Source of the DNA: Mucilaginibacter sabulilitoris
Lineage (GTDB): Bacteria; Bacteroidota; Bacteroidia; Sphingobacteriales; Sphingobacteriaceae
Length of the DNA stretch: 64,000 nucleotides
NCBI RefSeq assembly: GCF_034262375.1
Contig: NZ_CP139558.1
Location: 5,208,001-5,272,000, forward strand
Direction: 5' to 3'
The position numbers and the translations under genes are program-made. Positions 1 through 8,152 of the stretch are shown piece after piece; position 1 is the first letter of the stretch; every line of letters starts with the position of its first letter. The notes under the pieces are model-generated. The model saw nothing but the letters and a program-made list of their open reading frames with translations, made no database searches and had not been told where the DNA came from.

Positions 1-1571
1 TTCTCATACTCCGGATAAGTGAACGAGTGGTTGTAGTTTGAATAATACTCACCACCAAACTGGGTACGGATGGTAAAATATTTCAGGAAGTCGACCTCTG
101 CAAATACATTACCGAATAAGCGGTTGGTAATACCGTAGTTGTTTGCAGTACGGTCGGCAATAGCCACCGGGTTGCGGGCATTACCTAAGTTAGCGGTATT
201 TGAACCGGCGTAGTTTCCTTTAATATCATATACCGGTATGATAGGCTGTTCGCGGAATGCCATACCAATTGATGAACCTTCGTCGTTTTGGTTGATCTGT
301 GGATTTTCAGATACGGCGTAAGAAATGTTTTCTCCTACACGGATATGATCAGTGAGATTATAGCTGGTGTTAGCCCTGACAGTATACCGCTTAAGATAAG
401 TATTGAGCAAAGTACCCTGCTGGTTAAAGTAGTTCATAGAGAACAGGTAACTTGCTTTATCCGTAGACCCATTGATATTAAGGTTATGGCTTTGGATAGG
501 CGCTGAGCTAAAAATTTCATGATACCAGTCAGTACCTGCTTTATTAGCTTTAGTTATACGATAAAAGCCTGATGGATCTCCCGAGGTATAAAATGGATTA
601 ACACTGTATTTTGCAGGGTCAACAGCGGGGTCGCCATCTTTAATACCAAATGGGCCAGACTTACCTGCATTAATATAGTCAGGTAGCACGTTGCCGTTAG
701 GGCCATACAGATTGCTGCTCAGGTCAACAGGGATGTTTTTCAACTTCGCCGTATTCTGAATAGCCAGTGTTCTGAGGCTCATCATTTCAGTAGGGTTCAG
801 CAGGTCATAAACGTTACCACCCTTAGGCTGCTGGGTACCATAGTAGGCATCATAGGATATATTTGTTTTGCCTTTACCCTTTTTGGTAGTGATAATGATT
901 ACTCCGTTTGAGGCGCGCGCACCGTAAATGGAAGCGGAACTCGCATCTTTTAAAACCTGCATGCTTTCAATATCATTAGGGTTAAAATCATTTACGTTAG
1001 TGGTAGGCACACCATCAACTATGTACAGTGGTTGGTTGTTACCAAAGGTATTGGCACCACGTATTTTTACCGCAGGCGCCTCACCTGGTTGACCAGATGC
1101 CACAACGGTAACACCTGCCGCCTGGCCTTGTAACTGGTTTTCAACCGAACCTGTAGGCTGCCTGTTTAACGCGGCAACACTTACCACTGCCACGGCGCCA
1201 ACCAAATCTTTTTTTCGTTGTGAGCCGTAACCTGTAACAACAACTTCGTTTAATGAATTATTACCCGCTTTTAAGGTAATGTTGAGATTCGCATCCGAAC
1301 CTACGGTGATATCGGTTGTTTGATAGCCGATATAGGAAACAGTTATTACATCACCTGGTTTCAGGGCAAGTGTGAAAGTACCATTAACATCTGTAACAGT
1401 ACCGGTGGAGGTTCCTTTAACTCGTACAGACGCGCCAATTACAGGTTGCTTGTCATCGCTCCCGGTAATTTTGCCTTTGTACTTTGTTTGTGCAGTAACC
1501 ACCAATGAAGATACCAGGAAGCATAACAGCATACCAAGATACCTTCCCTTTAGAAGTAAACTTTTAAGCAT
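1..1571 (-). CDS. SusC/RagA-family TonB-linked outer membrane receptor, N-terminal part (runs off left edge)
   Basis: About 523 residues of the N-terminal half are visible; the C-terminal barrel lies outside the window. Translation from the ATG at 1571 gives a signal peptide ending near VVTAQ. A carboxypeptidase-regulatory-like (CarboxypepD_reg) domain follows, with GTVTDVNGTF and ISYIGYQ-like motifs. Next comes the TonB box region (LNEVVVTGYG) and the plug domain with the SusC hallmark QPLYIVDGVP and KDASSASIYGARASNGVI, then the first barrel strands. SusC proteins import glycans across the outer membrane with a SusD lipoprotein, whose gene would normally lie just downstream, here beyond the left edge. 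The substrate cannot be told from this part. An 850-base gene-free leader region lies upstream. Family call is firm; completeness of the gene is unknown. Confidence 0.95.
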   Translation of the reverse strand, partial: MLKSLLLKGRYLGMLLCFLVSSLVVTAQTKYKGKITGSDDKQPVIGASVRVKGTSTGTVTDVNGTFTLALKPGDVITVSYIGYQTTDITVGSDANLNITLKAGNNSLNEVVVTGYGSQRKKDLVGAVAVVSVAALNRQPTGSVENQLQGQAAGVTVVASGQPGEAPAVKIRGANTFGNNQPLYIVDGVPTTNVNDFNPNDIESMQVLKDASSASIYGARASNGVIIITTKKGKGKTNISYDAYYGTQQPKGGNVYDLLNPTEMMSLRTLAIQNTAKLKNIPVDLSSNLYGPNGNVLPDYINAGKSGPFGIKDGDPAVDPAKYSVNPFYTSGDPSGFYRITKANKAGTDWYHEIFSSAPIQSHNLNINGSTDKASYLFSMNYFNQQGTLLNTYLKRYTVRANTSYNLTDHIRVGENISYAVSENPQINQNDEGSSIGMAFREQPIIPVYDIKGNYAGSNTANLGNARNPVAIADRTANNYGITNRLFGNVFAEVDFLKYFTIRTQFGGEYYSNYNHSFTYPEYE

Positions 1572-1644
1572 GATTTTTAATTTATTTAGTTAATATATTG
1601 GGTTAAGAACTTTGTTCAATAAACTGAAATTCAATTATTTGGCT

Positions 1645-1715
1645 TAAAGCAGTGGTAGAGACACCGCAACCCGGTTTTTGCATTTTTTGACCGAAAGCAA
1701 TGGTAGAGGCATTGC
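1645..1715. repeat. Hairpin pair 1 with GTAGAGR loops
   Basis: Copy A has stem GCAGTG (1649-1654) and CACCGC (1662-1667) around loop GTAGAGA. Copy B has stem GCAATG (1697-1702) and CATTGC (1710-1715) around loop GTAGAGG. Both are preceded by AAA and followed by a CCGG. The loop is kept while two stem positions differ; copy B pairs perfectly and copy A has one A/C mismatch (a U-G wobble if read as minus-strand RNA). Confidence 0.6.
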
Positions 1716-1716
1716 C

Positions 1717-1741
1717 GGCATATTGCTTTAAAAGCAATGCC
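1717..1741. repeat. Near-perfect palindrome between hairpin pairs 1 and 2
   Basis: GGCA-TA-TTGCTTT, a single A, then AAAGCAA-TGCC; the two halves pair apart from a two-base bulge. No long T-run follows on either strand, so it is not a convincing intrinsic terminator. Confidence 0.5.
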
Positions 1742-1756
1742 ATAACAACTTTATAT

Positions 1757-1834
1757 GGTTTATTGTGTAGGTCAATAACCCAATAATAGTCAAAAAAGAA
1801 AGCGTAATACCAGCTATTGTGTAGGCAATAACGG
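1757..1834. repeat. Hairpin pair 2 with TGTAGG loops
   Basis: Copy C: TATTG (1761-1765), loop TGTAGGT, CAATA (1773-1777), extended by GGT/ACC. Copy D: TATTG (1815-1819), loop TGTAGG, CAATA (1826-1830). The two copies are 54 bases apart, share stem and loop, and differ in the flanks. Confidence 0.55.
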
Positions 1835-1857
1835 TTTATTAATAATAAATATATTCA

Positions 1858-1991
1858 CGGGTTTGAGTTGTGAGATAAGCCTTGCGGCAAAACCCGGAAT
1901 AATATATTAGCTTACGTATTTTGCAAAGCCCGTAATCGCTGTATAAACTGCCGGATTGATTGTGAGATAAAGCCATGCGGCTGTAATCCGG
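1858..1991. repeat. Hairpin pair 3 with conserved TTGTGAGATAA loop and covarying outer stems
   Basis: Copy E: outer stem CGGGTTT (1858-1864) with AAACCCG (1890-1896). Copy F: outer stem CCGGATT (1951-1957) with AATCCGG (1985-1991). Both enclose TTGTGAGATAA followed by an inner mini-stem GCC-NNGC-GGC (1879-1888 and 1972-1981). Stem bases differ at two positions with pairing retained, while the loop is almost identical. Further out, AATATATT lies on both sides of copy E, and CGCTGTA / TACATAGCG flank copy F. Confidence 0.6.
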
Positions 1992-2060
1992 TTAAATAAA
2001 TACATAGCGAAAAAGGCTATTATTTAATATATAAGCTAAGATTCTAAAAGTTTATTACTG

Positions 2061-2144
2061 TTTAGTTTCAACATTTATTTATAATCGTATTAGGTAGAAA
2101 ATCATTTATCCGTTGCGTATAAATGATATTGGTTTGAGACTAAA
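2061..2144. repeat. Nested inverted repeats at the distal end of the hairpin cluster
   Basis: The inner stem is ATCATTTAT (2101-2109) with ATAAATGAT (2119-2127), a perfect nine-base-pair hairpin. It lies inside an outer pairing of TTTAGTTTCA (2061-2070) with TGAGACTAAA (2135-2144), which has one G-T wobble. Confidence 0.5.
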
Positions 2145-2420
2145 ATAGATATAGTGTACTACTTACACAAGCAAGTTTAAAGAATTGCGAATTAATTATT
2201 TCATATATGAAAAACAATTAATTCTTTTAAAAAGATTAACCATATATTAATAAATACACCGCAAATTGTTAATATATTTTAAATATTTGTAAAGTAACTT
2301 TTCAATAAAAAGCTACCCAATTAAGGTTAAAATCACATAAACAAAGGTAGCCGCCAAAAAAAATACAGCTTTTTTAATTTTTTTAAAATGTCTGAGGTTT
2401 CAAATAACAGATATTATAAC

Positions 2421-3575
2421 TTAAATTTTGTCCGCAGTACCCATCTGTCCAATCCGGATCATATTGGCTAATTCTTTTGAGGTACGTATCAAGTTTTGTT
2501 CGGTATATGCCAGGGCGGTACCAATATCAGCCGGTTCATTACCAATGGCAATCAGCACATCAAAGCATTGATTAAGTTGCTCATTATCTTCGATGGGCAA
2601 TTTACCGGCCATGCCAATTACAGGTATCCCCCGCGCTTTTGCCCTGCTTGCTACGCCGTAAGGGCCTTTACCCTGTAATGTTTGTTCATCTATACTCCCT
2701 TCTCCGGTTATAACGAGGTTGCTTTTTTGTAATGCTTTATCAAATCCGGTAAGTTCAAGCAGATAATCGATTCCGTTTACCAGTTTTGCGTTCAAAAACG
2801 CATGCACACCTGCAGATGCCCCGCCAGCAGCTCCGCCATACTTAGCAGCTGACATATTTATATTTAATTTTTTAAGCGTTACTTCATTTAAATTTGCCAA
2901 TGCTTTATCAAGTGTTTTAACTGCTGCCTCATCCGCTCCTTTTTGAGGGCCAAATACAGCCGCGGCGCCCTTATTACCTAATAACATATTATCAACATCG
3001 CAAAGCACAACGATATCGCAATCGGCTATGCGCTTATCTATATTTGAGACATTTATGCTATGAAGCTTTGTAAGGTTTTCGGGCATATTTATCAAAGGTT
3101 CACCTTGTTGGTTTAAAAAGTCTATTCCAAGCGCCTTTAAAATACCTGTACCGCCATCAACTGTGGCAGAGCCGCCCATGGCTATTAAAATTCGCTTTAC
3201 TCCTAAGTCGAGCGCTTTTTTAATCATTTCGCCGGTTCCGTAGGATGTGGCCCTGAGCGGATTGAATTCATCTCGTTTTAACAACCTTAAACCCGAAGCA
3301 TCAGCCATTTCGATCACAGCTGTTTTACCGTCCTCAATCAACCCAAACGAGGCGTTGATATTTCTGCCTAACGGATCCTGCACCTGGACCGGAATATATT
3401 TCCCGTTTAGTTTTTGAATGATCAAAGCGGCCGTTCCGTCACCGCCATCGGCTATCGGGAAGCATTCTGTTGTGCACGTAAGTTTGCTTTGTTTTATTCC
3501 CTTTTCAATGGCCTGTGCCGCTGCCTGGGCAGTTAAACTGTTTTTAAAAGCGTTAGGAGCAATAAGTATATGCAT
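2421..3575 (-). CDS. glxK: Glycerate kinase (GlxK/GarK family)
   Basis: The 384-residue protein has the usual length of the family (about 375-385). It starts MHILIAPNAFKNSLTA, typical of bacterial glycerate kinases. It carries ADGGDGT near residues 42-48, GGSATVDGGTG at 134-144 and the glycine-rich GAAGGASAG near residue 250. It phosphorylates D-glycerate (to 2- or 3-phosphoglycerate depending on subfamily) and so feeds glycerate into lower glycolysis in the cytoplasm. It lies six bases downstream of a GntP-type permease gene on the same strand, so the two are almost surely one transcription unit for uptake and activation of glycerate or a related sugar acid. The position of phosphorylation cannot be read from the sequence. 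Confidence 0.92.
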   Translation of the reverse strand: MHILIAPNAFKNSLTAQAAAQAIEKGIKQSKLTCTTECFPIADGGDGTAALIIQKLNGKYIPVQVQDPLGRNINASFGLIEDGKTAVIEMADASGLRLLKRDEFNPLRATSYGTGEMIKKALDLGVKRILIAMGGSATVDGGTGILKALGIDFLNQQGEPLINMPENLTKLHSINVSNIDKRIADCDIVVLCDVDNMLLGNKGAAAVFGPQKGADEAAVKTLDKALANLNEVTLKKLNINMSAAKYGGAAGGASAGVHAFLNAKLVNGIDYLLELTGFDKALQKSNLVITGEGSIDEQTLQGKGPYGVASRAKARGIPVIGMAGKLPIEDNEQLNQCFDVLIAIGNEPADIGTALAYTEQNLIRTSKELANMIRIGQMGTADKI

Positions 3576-3581
3576 AACGGA

Positions 3582-4910
3582 TCAGAGTAAATAAGACAGG
3601 ATATACACCATTACAAAAGAAGTTAATCCCATACAAATAGTGGCAATGGAATATACCTTCAACATTGTTTTCATTTCGAGACCTGAAAATTTCGCGATAA
3701 CCCAAAAATAAGCATCATTGGCATGTGATATCATCATTGACCCTGCCCCCATTGCCAAAACGCAGAGTATATGTCCTTTATCGGTATCTAAACCAAGCGC
3801 ATGTAATAAAGGAAGCACAATGGAGGCCGCCGTTATAATTGCCACTGTTGATGAGCCCTGTGCTGTTTTTAAAATAAAGGTTAGCAGGAAAGGAAAAAAT
3901 ATCCCCATACTGGCCAGGGGCAATGCGCCGCCTAAATGATTGCCAATTTTGGTTGCCGCCAGTACAGCTCCGAAAGCTCCGCCGGCACCTATGATCACCA
4001 ATATACCACCAGCCTTTTCGGCTCCATCCTGCAATAGTTTGGCAACCGTATCTTTTCTCCAGCCGCGCCTGGCGTTAAACGCAAGCAAAATACCTATTGC
4101 CAGGGCAATTACCGGGTCGCCTGTCACCAGGAGAGTATTGATCCATTGATTGGAAGCACCGGGATCAACCACAAAAAAAGATTTTAAGGCAATTAACATT
4201 ATAGGGATTACAACCGGCATAAAGGCTTTCATAACAGATGGATATGTAATATCATCACTAACCGAAAGCTCTTCTTCTGTTGTTGGTTTAGGTATTTTGC
4301 TGCCGGCGTAGTTAGCCCACAGATAACCGGCAAACATGGAAGGGATGGCTGCCATAACGCCGATCAATATCAGTTTACCAAAATCAGCCCCAATAATACC
4401 GGCTGCGGCTGCGGCACCTGGATGCGGCGGAATAAGACAATGAACGGCATATAAACCTGTTGCCAGCGAAACCGCCATAATGATCATAGAAATGCCGGTG
4501 CTTTTAGCAAGTGACTTGTTTAGTCCGCTTAACACAATATAGCCCGAATCACAAAATATCGGCAATCCAACTATTAGTCCGGTAAAGCTCATGGCAAGGG
4601 CGGCCCGTTTTTCACCGACGCACTTTAATATAGCATTGGCCATTACATGCGTACAGCCGGTATATTCCAATATGGCAGCCAGCGTAGTACCTAAAACTAT
4701 AAGAACCCCTAACGATTTCAGGATATTTCCAAAACCTTCTTTAATAGCAGTAAGTACACCATCGAACGGTAAACCTACACCCAGTCCAACCAAAAAACAG
4801 GCAATTACCAACGCGAAAAAAGCATGCACCCTAAATTTAGCGGTGAACAGTACGATCATCCCTATCCCTATTGTAAGGCAGGCTAAAACTCGTACCAGGA
4901 AAATATCCAT
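3582..4910 (-). CDS. GntP-family sugar-acid:H+ symporter
   Basis: The 442-residue, very hydrophobic protein has about twelve predicted membrane spans, matching the gluconate permease (GntP) family in length and character. Recognisable stretches include FCDSGYIVLSGLNKS, HCLIPPHPGAAAAAGIIGAD and the C-terminal KTAQGSSTVAIITAASI with SHANDAYFWVI. Members of the family import gluconate, other aldonates or glycerate with protons. It lies directly upstream of glycerate kinase and no gluconate kinase is visible, so glycerate is the most likely substrate (inference). It is the first gene of the pair; the roughly 180 bases upstream hold no clear promoter consensus. Confidence 0.9.
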   Translation of the reverse strand: MDIFLVRVLACLTIGIGMIVLFTAKFRVHAFFALVIACFLVGLGVGLPFDGVLTAIKEGFGNILKSLGVLIVLGTTLAAILEYTGCTHVMANAILKCVGEKRAALAMSFTGLIVGLPIFCDSGYIVLSGLNKSLAKSTGISMIIMAVSLATGLYAVHCLIPPHPGAAAAAGIIGADFGKLILIGVMAAIPSMFAGYLWANYAGSKIPKPTTEEELSVSDDITYPSVMKAFMPVVIPIMLIALKSFFVVDPGASNQWINTLLVTGDPVIALAIGILLAFNARRGWRKDTVAKLLQDGAEKAGGILVIIGAGGAFGAVLAATKIGNHLGGALPLASMGIFFPFLLTFILKTAQGSSTVAIITAASIVLPLLHALGLDTDKGHILCVLAMGAGSMMISHANDAYFWVIAKFSGLEMKTMLKVYSIATICMGLTSFVMVYILSYLL

Positions 4911-5091
4911 AACAGTTTATAATTTGGCCACAATTTACACCTTTTAATATTTCCCTTAAATACAATCTTTTATAATAGTATGATGTCAGGATAATTTAAT
5001 GGATAGTGACTCAGCTTGAAATTAGTGTATAACTAAAAATAAATCGAGATTTGAAAGGCAAAGTAGGCAACCCTTCATTTAATATATTCAT

Positions 5092-5523
5092 ATGAACATA
5101 CAAGAACAAATTGAAAAGTATATTACCGGCCAACCTGAACCAAAACGTAGTGACATGGAAAAGCTGCATAAGTTAGTGCTTGAAGTATTACCAAAATGTA
5201 AATTATGGTTCGATGATGGTAAAAACAGCGAAAATCAAACCATTAGTAATCCTACTATAGGATACGGGCTTCAAACAATAATATATGCTAATGGAAAAAC
5301 CAGGGAGTTTTTTCAAATTGGTATGAGTGCAAATAAAACCGGAATCTCCATATATATTCTTGGCATCAAGGATAAGACATACTTAGCCCAAACGTATGGG
5401 AAAAAAATAGGCAAGGCGAGCGTGACAGGTTATTGCATCAGGTTCAAAAATTTAAAAGATATCAATATTATTATACTTGAAGCGGCAATACGATATGGGT
5501 TTGAGGCTACAGGTGAGAATTAA
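5092..5523 (+). CDS. DUF1801 (YdhG-like) domain protein
   Basis: The 143-residue cytoplasmic protein has no signal peptide. Its N-terminus (IEKYITGQPEPKRSDMEKLHKLVLEVLPKCKLWFDDG) and the later region around TIIYANGKTREFFQIGMS resemble the DUF1801 family, small alpha/beta proteins of unknown function common in Bacteroidetes. It stands alone on the plus strand between minus-strand genes and is followed by a terminator-like hairpin. No biochemical role can be proposed. The family call is moderately sure. Confidence 0.75.
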   Translation: MNIQEQIEKYITGQPEPKRSDMEKLHKLVLEVLPKCKLWFDDGKNSENQTISNPTIGYGLQTIIYANGKTREFFQIGMSANKTGISIYILGIKDKTYLAQTYGKKIGKASVTGYCIRFKNLKDINIIILEAAIRYGFEATGEN

Positions 5524-5543
5524 ATTCCAAACTGAGACACTAA

Positions 5544-5564
5544 AGCGAACATGCACCGTTCGCT
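5544..5564. repeat. Short inverted repeat downstream of the DUF1801 gene
   Basis: AGCGAAC (5544-5550) pairs with GTTCGCT (5558-5564) around a seven-base loop. No T-run follows, so this alone is not a terminator; the next hairpin at 5583 is the better candidate. Confidence 0.4.
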
Positions 5565-5581
5565 TACATAGCATACTGCAT

Positions 5582-5616
5582 AATAAACATTTATGGAAGA
5601 AAATGTTTATTTTTTA
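5582..5616 (+). terminator. Candidate intrinsic terminator after the DUF1801 gene
   Basis: ATAAACATT pairs with AATGTTTAT around a short loop and is followed by a run of six Ts on the plus strand. It lies 60 bases after the DUF1801 stop and just before the converging oxidase gene. Confidence 0.55.
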
Positions 5617-5624
5617 AAAAGGGC

Positions 5625-6968
5625 TTATATATTATATAACTCATGGTTCAAAAACCCGTTCCTGAATTTGCCATGCGGGTCATATTCTGCCACTATCTTT
5701 TTAAAATCATTGAGCTTTTCATAACGCGACTCTAATATTTTGGGTGCCATGGTGAATATCTTACCCCAGTGAGGCCGGGCATTAAAAGGAGAAAGTTCCT
5801 TTTCTATCAGTGGTAATAATTTTAATACAGCGGCTGTTTCCTGTTTCCAGGTAAAATGGATGGCCACCGAGGTTTGGTTATGACATGGGCTCATCCATAA
5901 ATTATCAGCGGCGATGGTACGTATTTCGGTAATAAACAAGTGCGGCCCAATCTGTTTACCTAAACGAGCTACAGCTGCAATGGCCTCTACCGCGTGGCGC
6001 AGCGGAACAAAAAACTCTGATTGAAGTTCTTTACCACTGCTTGGTGTAAAGCCCATTTTAAAGTGCGGCAAACGCTCATACCATGGGCCGGGTACGCCCA
6101 TTTGTTCGGTACAGTTTTCGGCAGAGAGTGCTATTATTGGATGCAGGTTTTTTGTGGCAGCCTTTGCACCGTAGAACTCAGCGCTATTTTCGTCCTTGTC
6201 CACCCCTATTTTACTTTTTATCCAAACCTCATTTATACTATCTTTCTGCCAATCGGTAAACAAGCTGACGCTATAACCCGCAGAAACTATTTTTTCAAAA
6301 TGCTGCTTTACCTGCGCCATAGGCATATCGGTAAAAACACGCTGGCGCATCATAAATGTTGGCTGTACTTGTAGTGTAACTTTGGTGATAATACCAATAG
6401 CGCCAAGGCCAACTACAACGGCATTGAGCTTTTCTGCATCAGTTGCTTTTGAAAGATGAACAACGCTCCCATCAGCAATTACCATTTCTAATCCGGTAAC
6501 CGCGCTGGCAAGGTTACCATTCTTTATGCCCGATCCATGGGTTGCAGTGGTACACGAACCGGCAACCGAAATATGAGGCAACGAAGCAAGGTTATGTAAG
6601 GCAACCCCCTGCTCATGTAAATAAGGGGCAAGCTCGCCATATTTTATGCCACCTTCAACCGTAACTGTATGCGCTTTTTTATCAAGGCTCACTACCTTAT
6701 TCAGGTTTTTTGATGATACCAGGTTATCTTTACTATCGGCAATAGTATTAAAACAATGCCTTGTGCCTAATCCCTTAAGCTTGTTTAGTTTTTTTACCTG
6801 CTGTTGTACTTCTGCAACCGATTTGGGATAGAATACATTATCGGTACTATAGGTTAAGTTGCCCGACCAGTTTTTTAATCTTTCGGGTTGCGCGAACGCT
6901 TCAAGCGATGATAACAAGGGTGTAGCCATTAAGGTAGTACTTAACTTGATAAATGTTTTTCTTTTCAT
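5625..6968 (-). CDS. FAD-linked oxidase of the alditol/aldonolactone oxidase type, exported
   Basis: Starting at the ATG at 6968 gives 447 residues with a signal-like N-terminus (MKRKTFIKLSTTL, then an apolar stretch to LEAFAQ). A longer in-frame start at 7034 would add 22 residues ahead of the signal and is unlikely. The FAD-binding region of the vanillyl-alcohol oxidase fold shows GLGTRHCFN, whose His (residue 71) is at the position used for covalent FAD attachment in alditol oxidases. It also shows HISVAGSCTTATHGSG. The C-terminal half matches D-arabinono-lactone/alditol oxidases. It probably oxidises a sugar alcohol or lactone in the periplasm, making hydrogen peroxide; the substrate is unknown. 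It is monocistronic. Confidence 0.85.
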   Translation of the reverse strand: MKRKTFIKLSTTLMATPLLSSLEAFAQPERLKNWSGNLTYSTDNVFYPKSVAEVQQQVKKLNKLKGLGTRHCFNTIADSKDNLVSSKNLNKVVSLDKKAHTVTVEGGIKYGELAPYLHEQGVALHNLASLPHISVAGSCTTATHGSGIKNGNLASAVTGLEMVIADGSVVHLSKATDAEKLNAVVVGLGAIGIITKVTLQVQPTFMMRQRVFTDMPMAQVKQHFEKIVSAGYSVSLFTDWQKDSINEVWIKSKIGVDKDENSAEFYGAKAATKNLHPIIALSAENCTEQMGVPGPWYERLPHFKMGFTPSSGKELQSEFFVPLRHAVEAIAAVARLGKQIGPHLFITEIRTIAADNLWMSPCHNQTSVAIHFTWKQETAAVLKLLPLIEKELSPFNARPHWGKIFTMAPKILESRYEKLNDFKKIVAEYDPHGKFRNGFLNHELYNI

Positions 6969-7130
6969 AATTTTTAGGTTATAACAATGTAGCACTAAAA
7001 ATTCAGAATAATCAAAAGAACGTTTAATTTTCACTTTTTCAAAGCGCCTGATTTTTAGTTATCACATAAAACATTTTAAGCTGCAAATGCTTTTATACAT
7101 AATCAATTAAACCAATAAGTTTATACCGTT

Positions 7131-7652
7131 ATGAAACATGCATTCATTTTTGGCACCAGCATTTTTTTAAGCACCCAAAACACCGTAGCACTTGAAAATG
7201 GTGACAACAACACCGAGTTTTTGAAGATCCTTTCTTTTTACAAGCATCAGCAAGGCATGGCAGATCATGTGCTCAGCATTAATGCCACCATTTATTCAAC
7301 AGCCGGCGATGTGATCAGGGTAAGCGATAACAAGCTTGAAGAAGGCCCGATAGATGTTCATGTAGAAGCTGAGCCTAACCGGGTGTGGATATTTCAGCGC
7401 GGCCACCATGAACCTGTGTTGGATGTATATCAGCTGAATGAGCATGAATTTCACGGTTTATCAAGCCACATTTTAAACGAAATAGGCGTTCAGCACCCCG
7501 ACGCGGTATTGACAATTAAAGGCAACTTTAAAGTTGGCGACGCACACCTCTTCATTGAAAATGAAAAAATGTTTGTAAACAGTAATGGCTATGCAAATGG
7601 TGTTGAAAATGCGCACCACGGCGTAATTCTATCGACGGGAGCTGAAGTTTAG
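7131..7652 (+). CDS. Hypothetical protein, 173 residues
   Basis: I do not recognise this family. The frame is fully open, codon use is like that of its neighbours, and the product is acidic and soluble. The N-terminus (MKHAFIFGTSIFLSTQNTVALENG) is weakly apolar but is not a convincing signal peptide. The second half is rich in short beta-like stretches such as DAVLTIKGNFKVGDAHLFIENEKM, which reads like a small beta-sandwich or cupin-like fold, without catalytic motifs. It stands alone on the plus strand, divergent from the FAD oxidase. Real gene likely; function unknown. Confidence 0.65.
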   Translation: MKHAFIFGTSIFLSTQNTVALENGDNNTEFLKILSFYKHQQGMADHVLSINATIYSTAGDVIRVSDNKLEEGPIDVHVEAEPNRVWIFQRGHHEPVLDVYQLNEHEFHGLSSHILNEIGVQHPDAVLTIKGNFKVGDAHLFIENEKMFVNSNGYANGVENAHHGVILSTGAEV

Positions 7653-7716
7653 CAAAGCGATATCCGCGGAAAGCCTGCCGTATTCTTAGTTAAAAATAGC
7701 CAACCATATAAAACCG

Positions 7717-7724
7717 TATATTTG
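7717..7724 (+). promoter_or_regulatory. Bacteroidetes -7 promoter box TATATTTG, close to the ATG
   Basis: TATATTTG fits the TAnnTTTG -7 consensus of Bacteroidetes sigma-ABfr promoters. It ends only five bases before the ATG at 7730, so the transcript would be leaderless or nearly so. No clear -33 TTTG is seen at the expected spacing. Confidence 0.5.
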
Positions 7725-7729
7725 CACCA

Positions 7730-8077
7730 ATGCTGTATAGGCTTTTAAAATCGGTATTGGTTATTACCTTGCTTTTCACTTTTCAAATAAGTGCAAAAAC
7801 AAGCCAGGATAGTTATGTAGTAAAAAAGCTATCCGTTAGCAACAATACTTCAGATTTAAAGAAAAGCACGCCACCGTTTAACATTTATGCCGAAGCGGGG
7901 GTAAATATTCATTTGCCCGCTATAAAATCATCGGCACACACGGCGGACGTTTTTTTAACAACCTGCAATTTTAATATTCTTAAATCTGCTGCCTGTTTGT
8001 ATTCTGGCAGGCGCAGTTCTGTTTTTATATACCGGTTTTACCGGCTAATCCTCTTTCCTTTTCATGGTTTCTGGTAA
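7730..8077 (+). CDS. Small exported protein, possibly frame-disrupted in its second half
   Basis: The 115-residue frame opens with a good signal peptide (MLYRLLKSVLVITLLFTFQISA) right behind a TATATTTG promoter box, so the start is well supported. The second half (from about residue 82) becomes Cys/Arg/Phe-rich and unlike a normal protein. In another frame, about 7970-8059 encodes an apolar helix ending LLPVCILAGAVLFLY and a stop, which looks like a real membrane segment. The gene may therefore have suffered a frameshift near the run of seven Ts at about 7950. No family was recognised. Confidence 0.45.
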   Translation: MLYRLLKSVLVITLLFTFQISAKTSQDSYVVKKLSVSNNTSDLKKSTPPFNIYAEAGVNIHLPAIKSSAHTADVFLTTCNFNILKSAACLYSGRRSSVFIYRFYRLILFPFHGFW

Positions 8078-8152
8078 AATAAGCTGATCATTTAATTTAT
8101 TTTTTAACGCGGATTTATTGTATCCGTTTTTATCCATACTTAAATTATCAGC

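Larger units (their letters stand above)
1572..2420. other. Long gene-free AT-rich region with clustered paired hairpins
   Basis: No open reading frame that looks like a gene is present. The part from about 1645 to 2144 holds three successive pairs of short hairpins, plus single palindromes at 1717-1741 and 2101-2127. Within each pair the loop is conserved while stem bases differ. The remaining bases, about 2150-2420, are AT-rich and contain nothing recognisable. The region could be a structured 5' leader of the SusC gene (minus strand), an unlinked small RNA, or a cluster of repeat elements. Confidence 0.6.

Noticed and set aside
1572..2150. Invertible promoter (phase-variable SusC)
   Set aside because: The inverted repeats are short and lie within single hairpins; none flank a promoter-sized segment, and no recombinase gene is near.
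1572..2420. tRNA or known riboswitch in the region before SusC
   Set aside because: No cloverleaf, acceptor end or known aptamer core could be matched.
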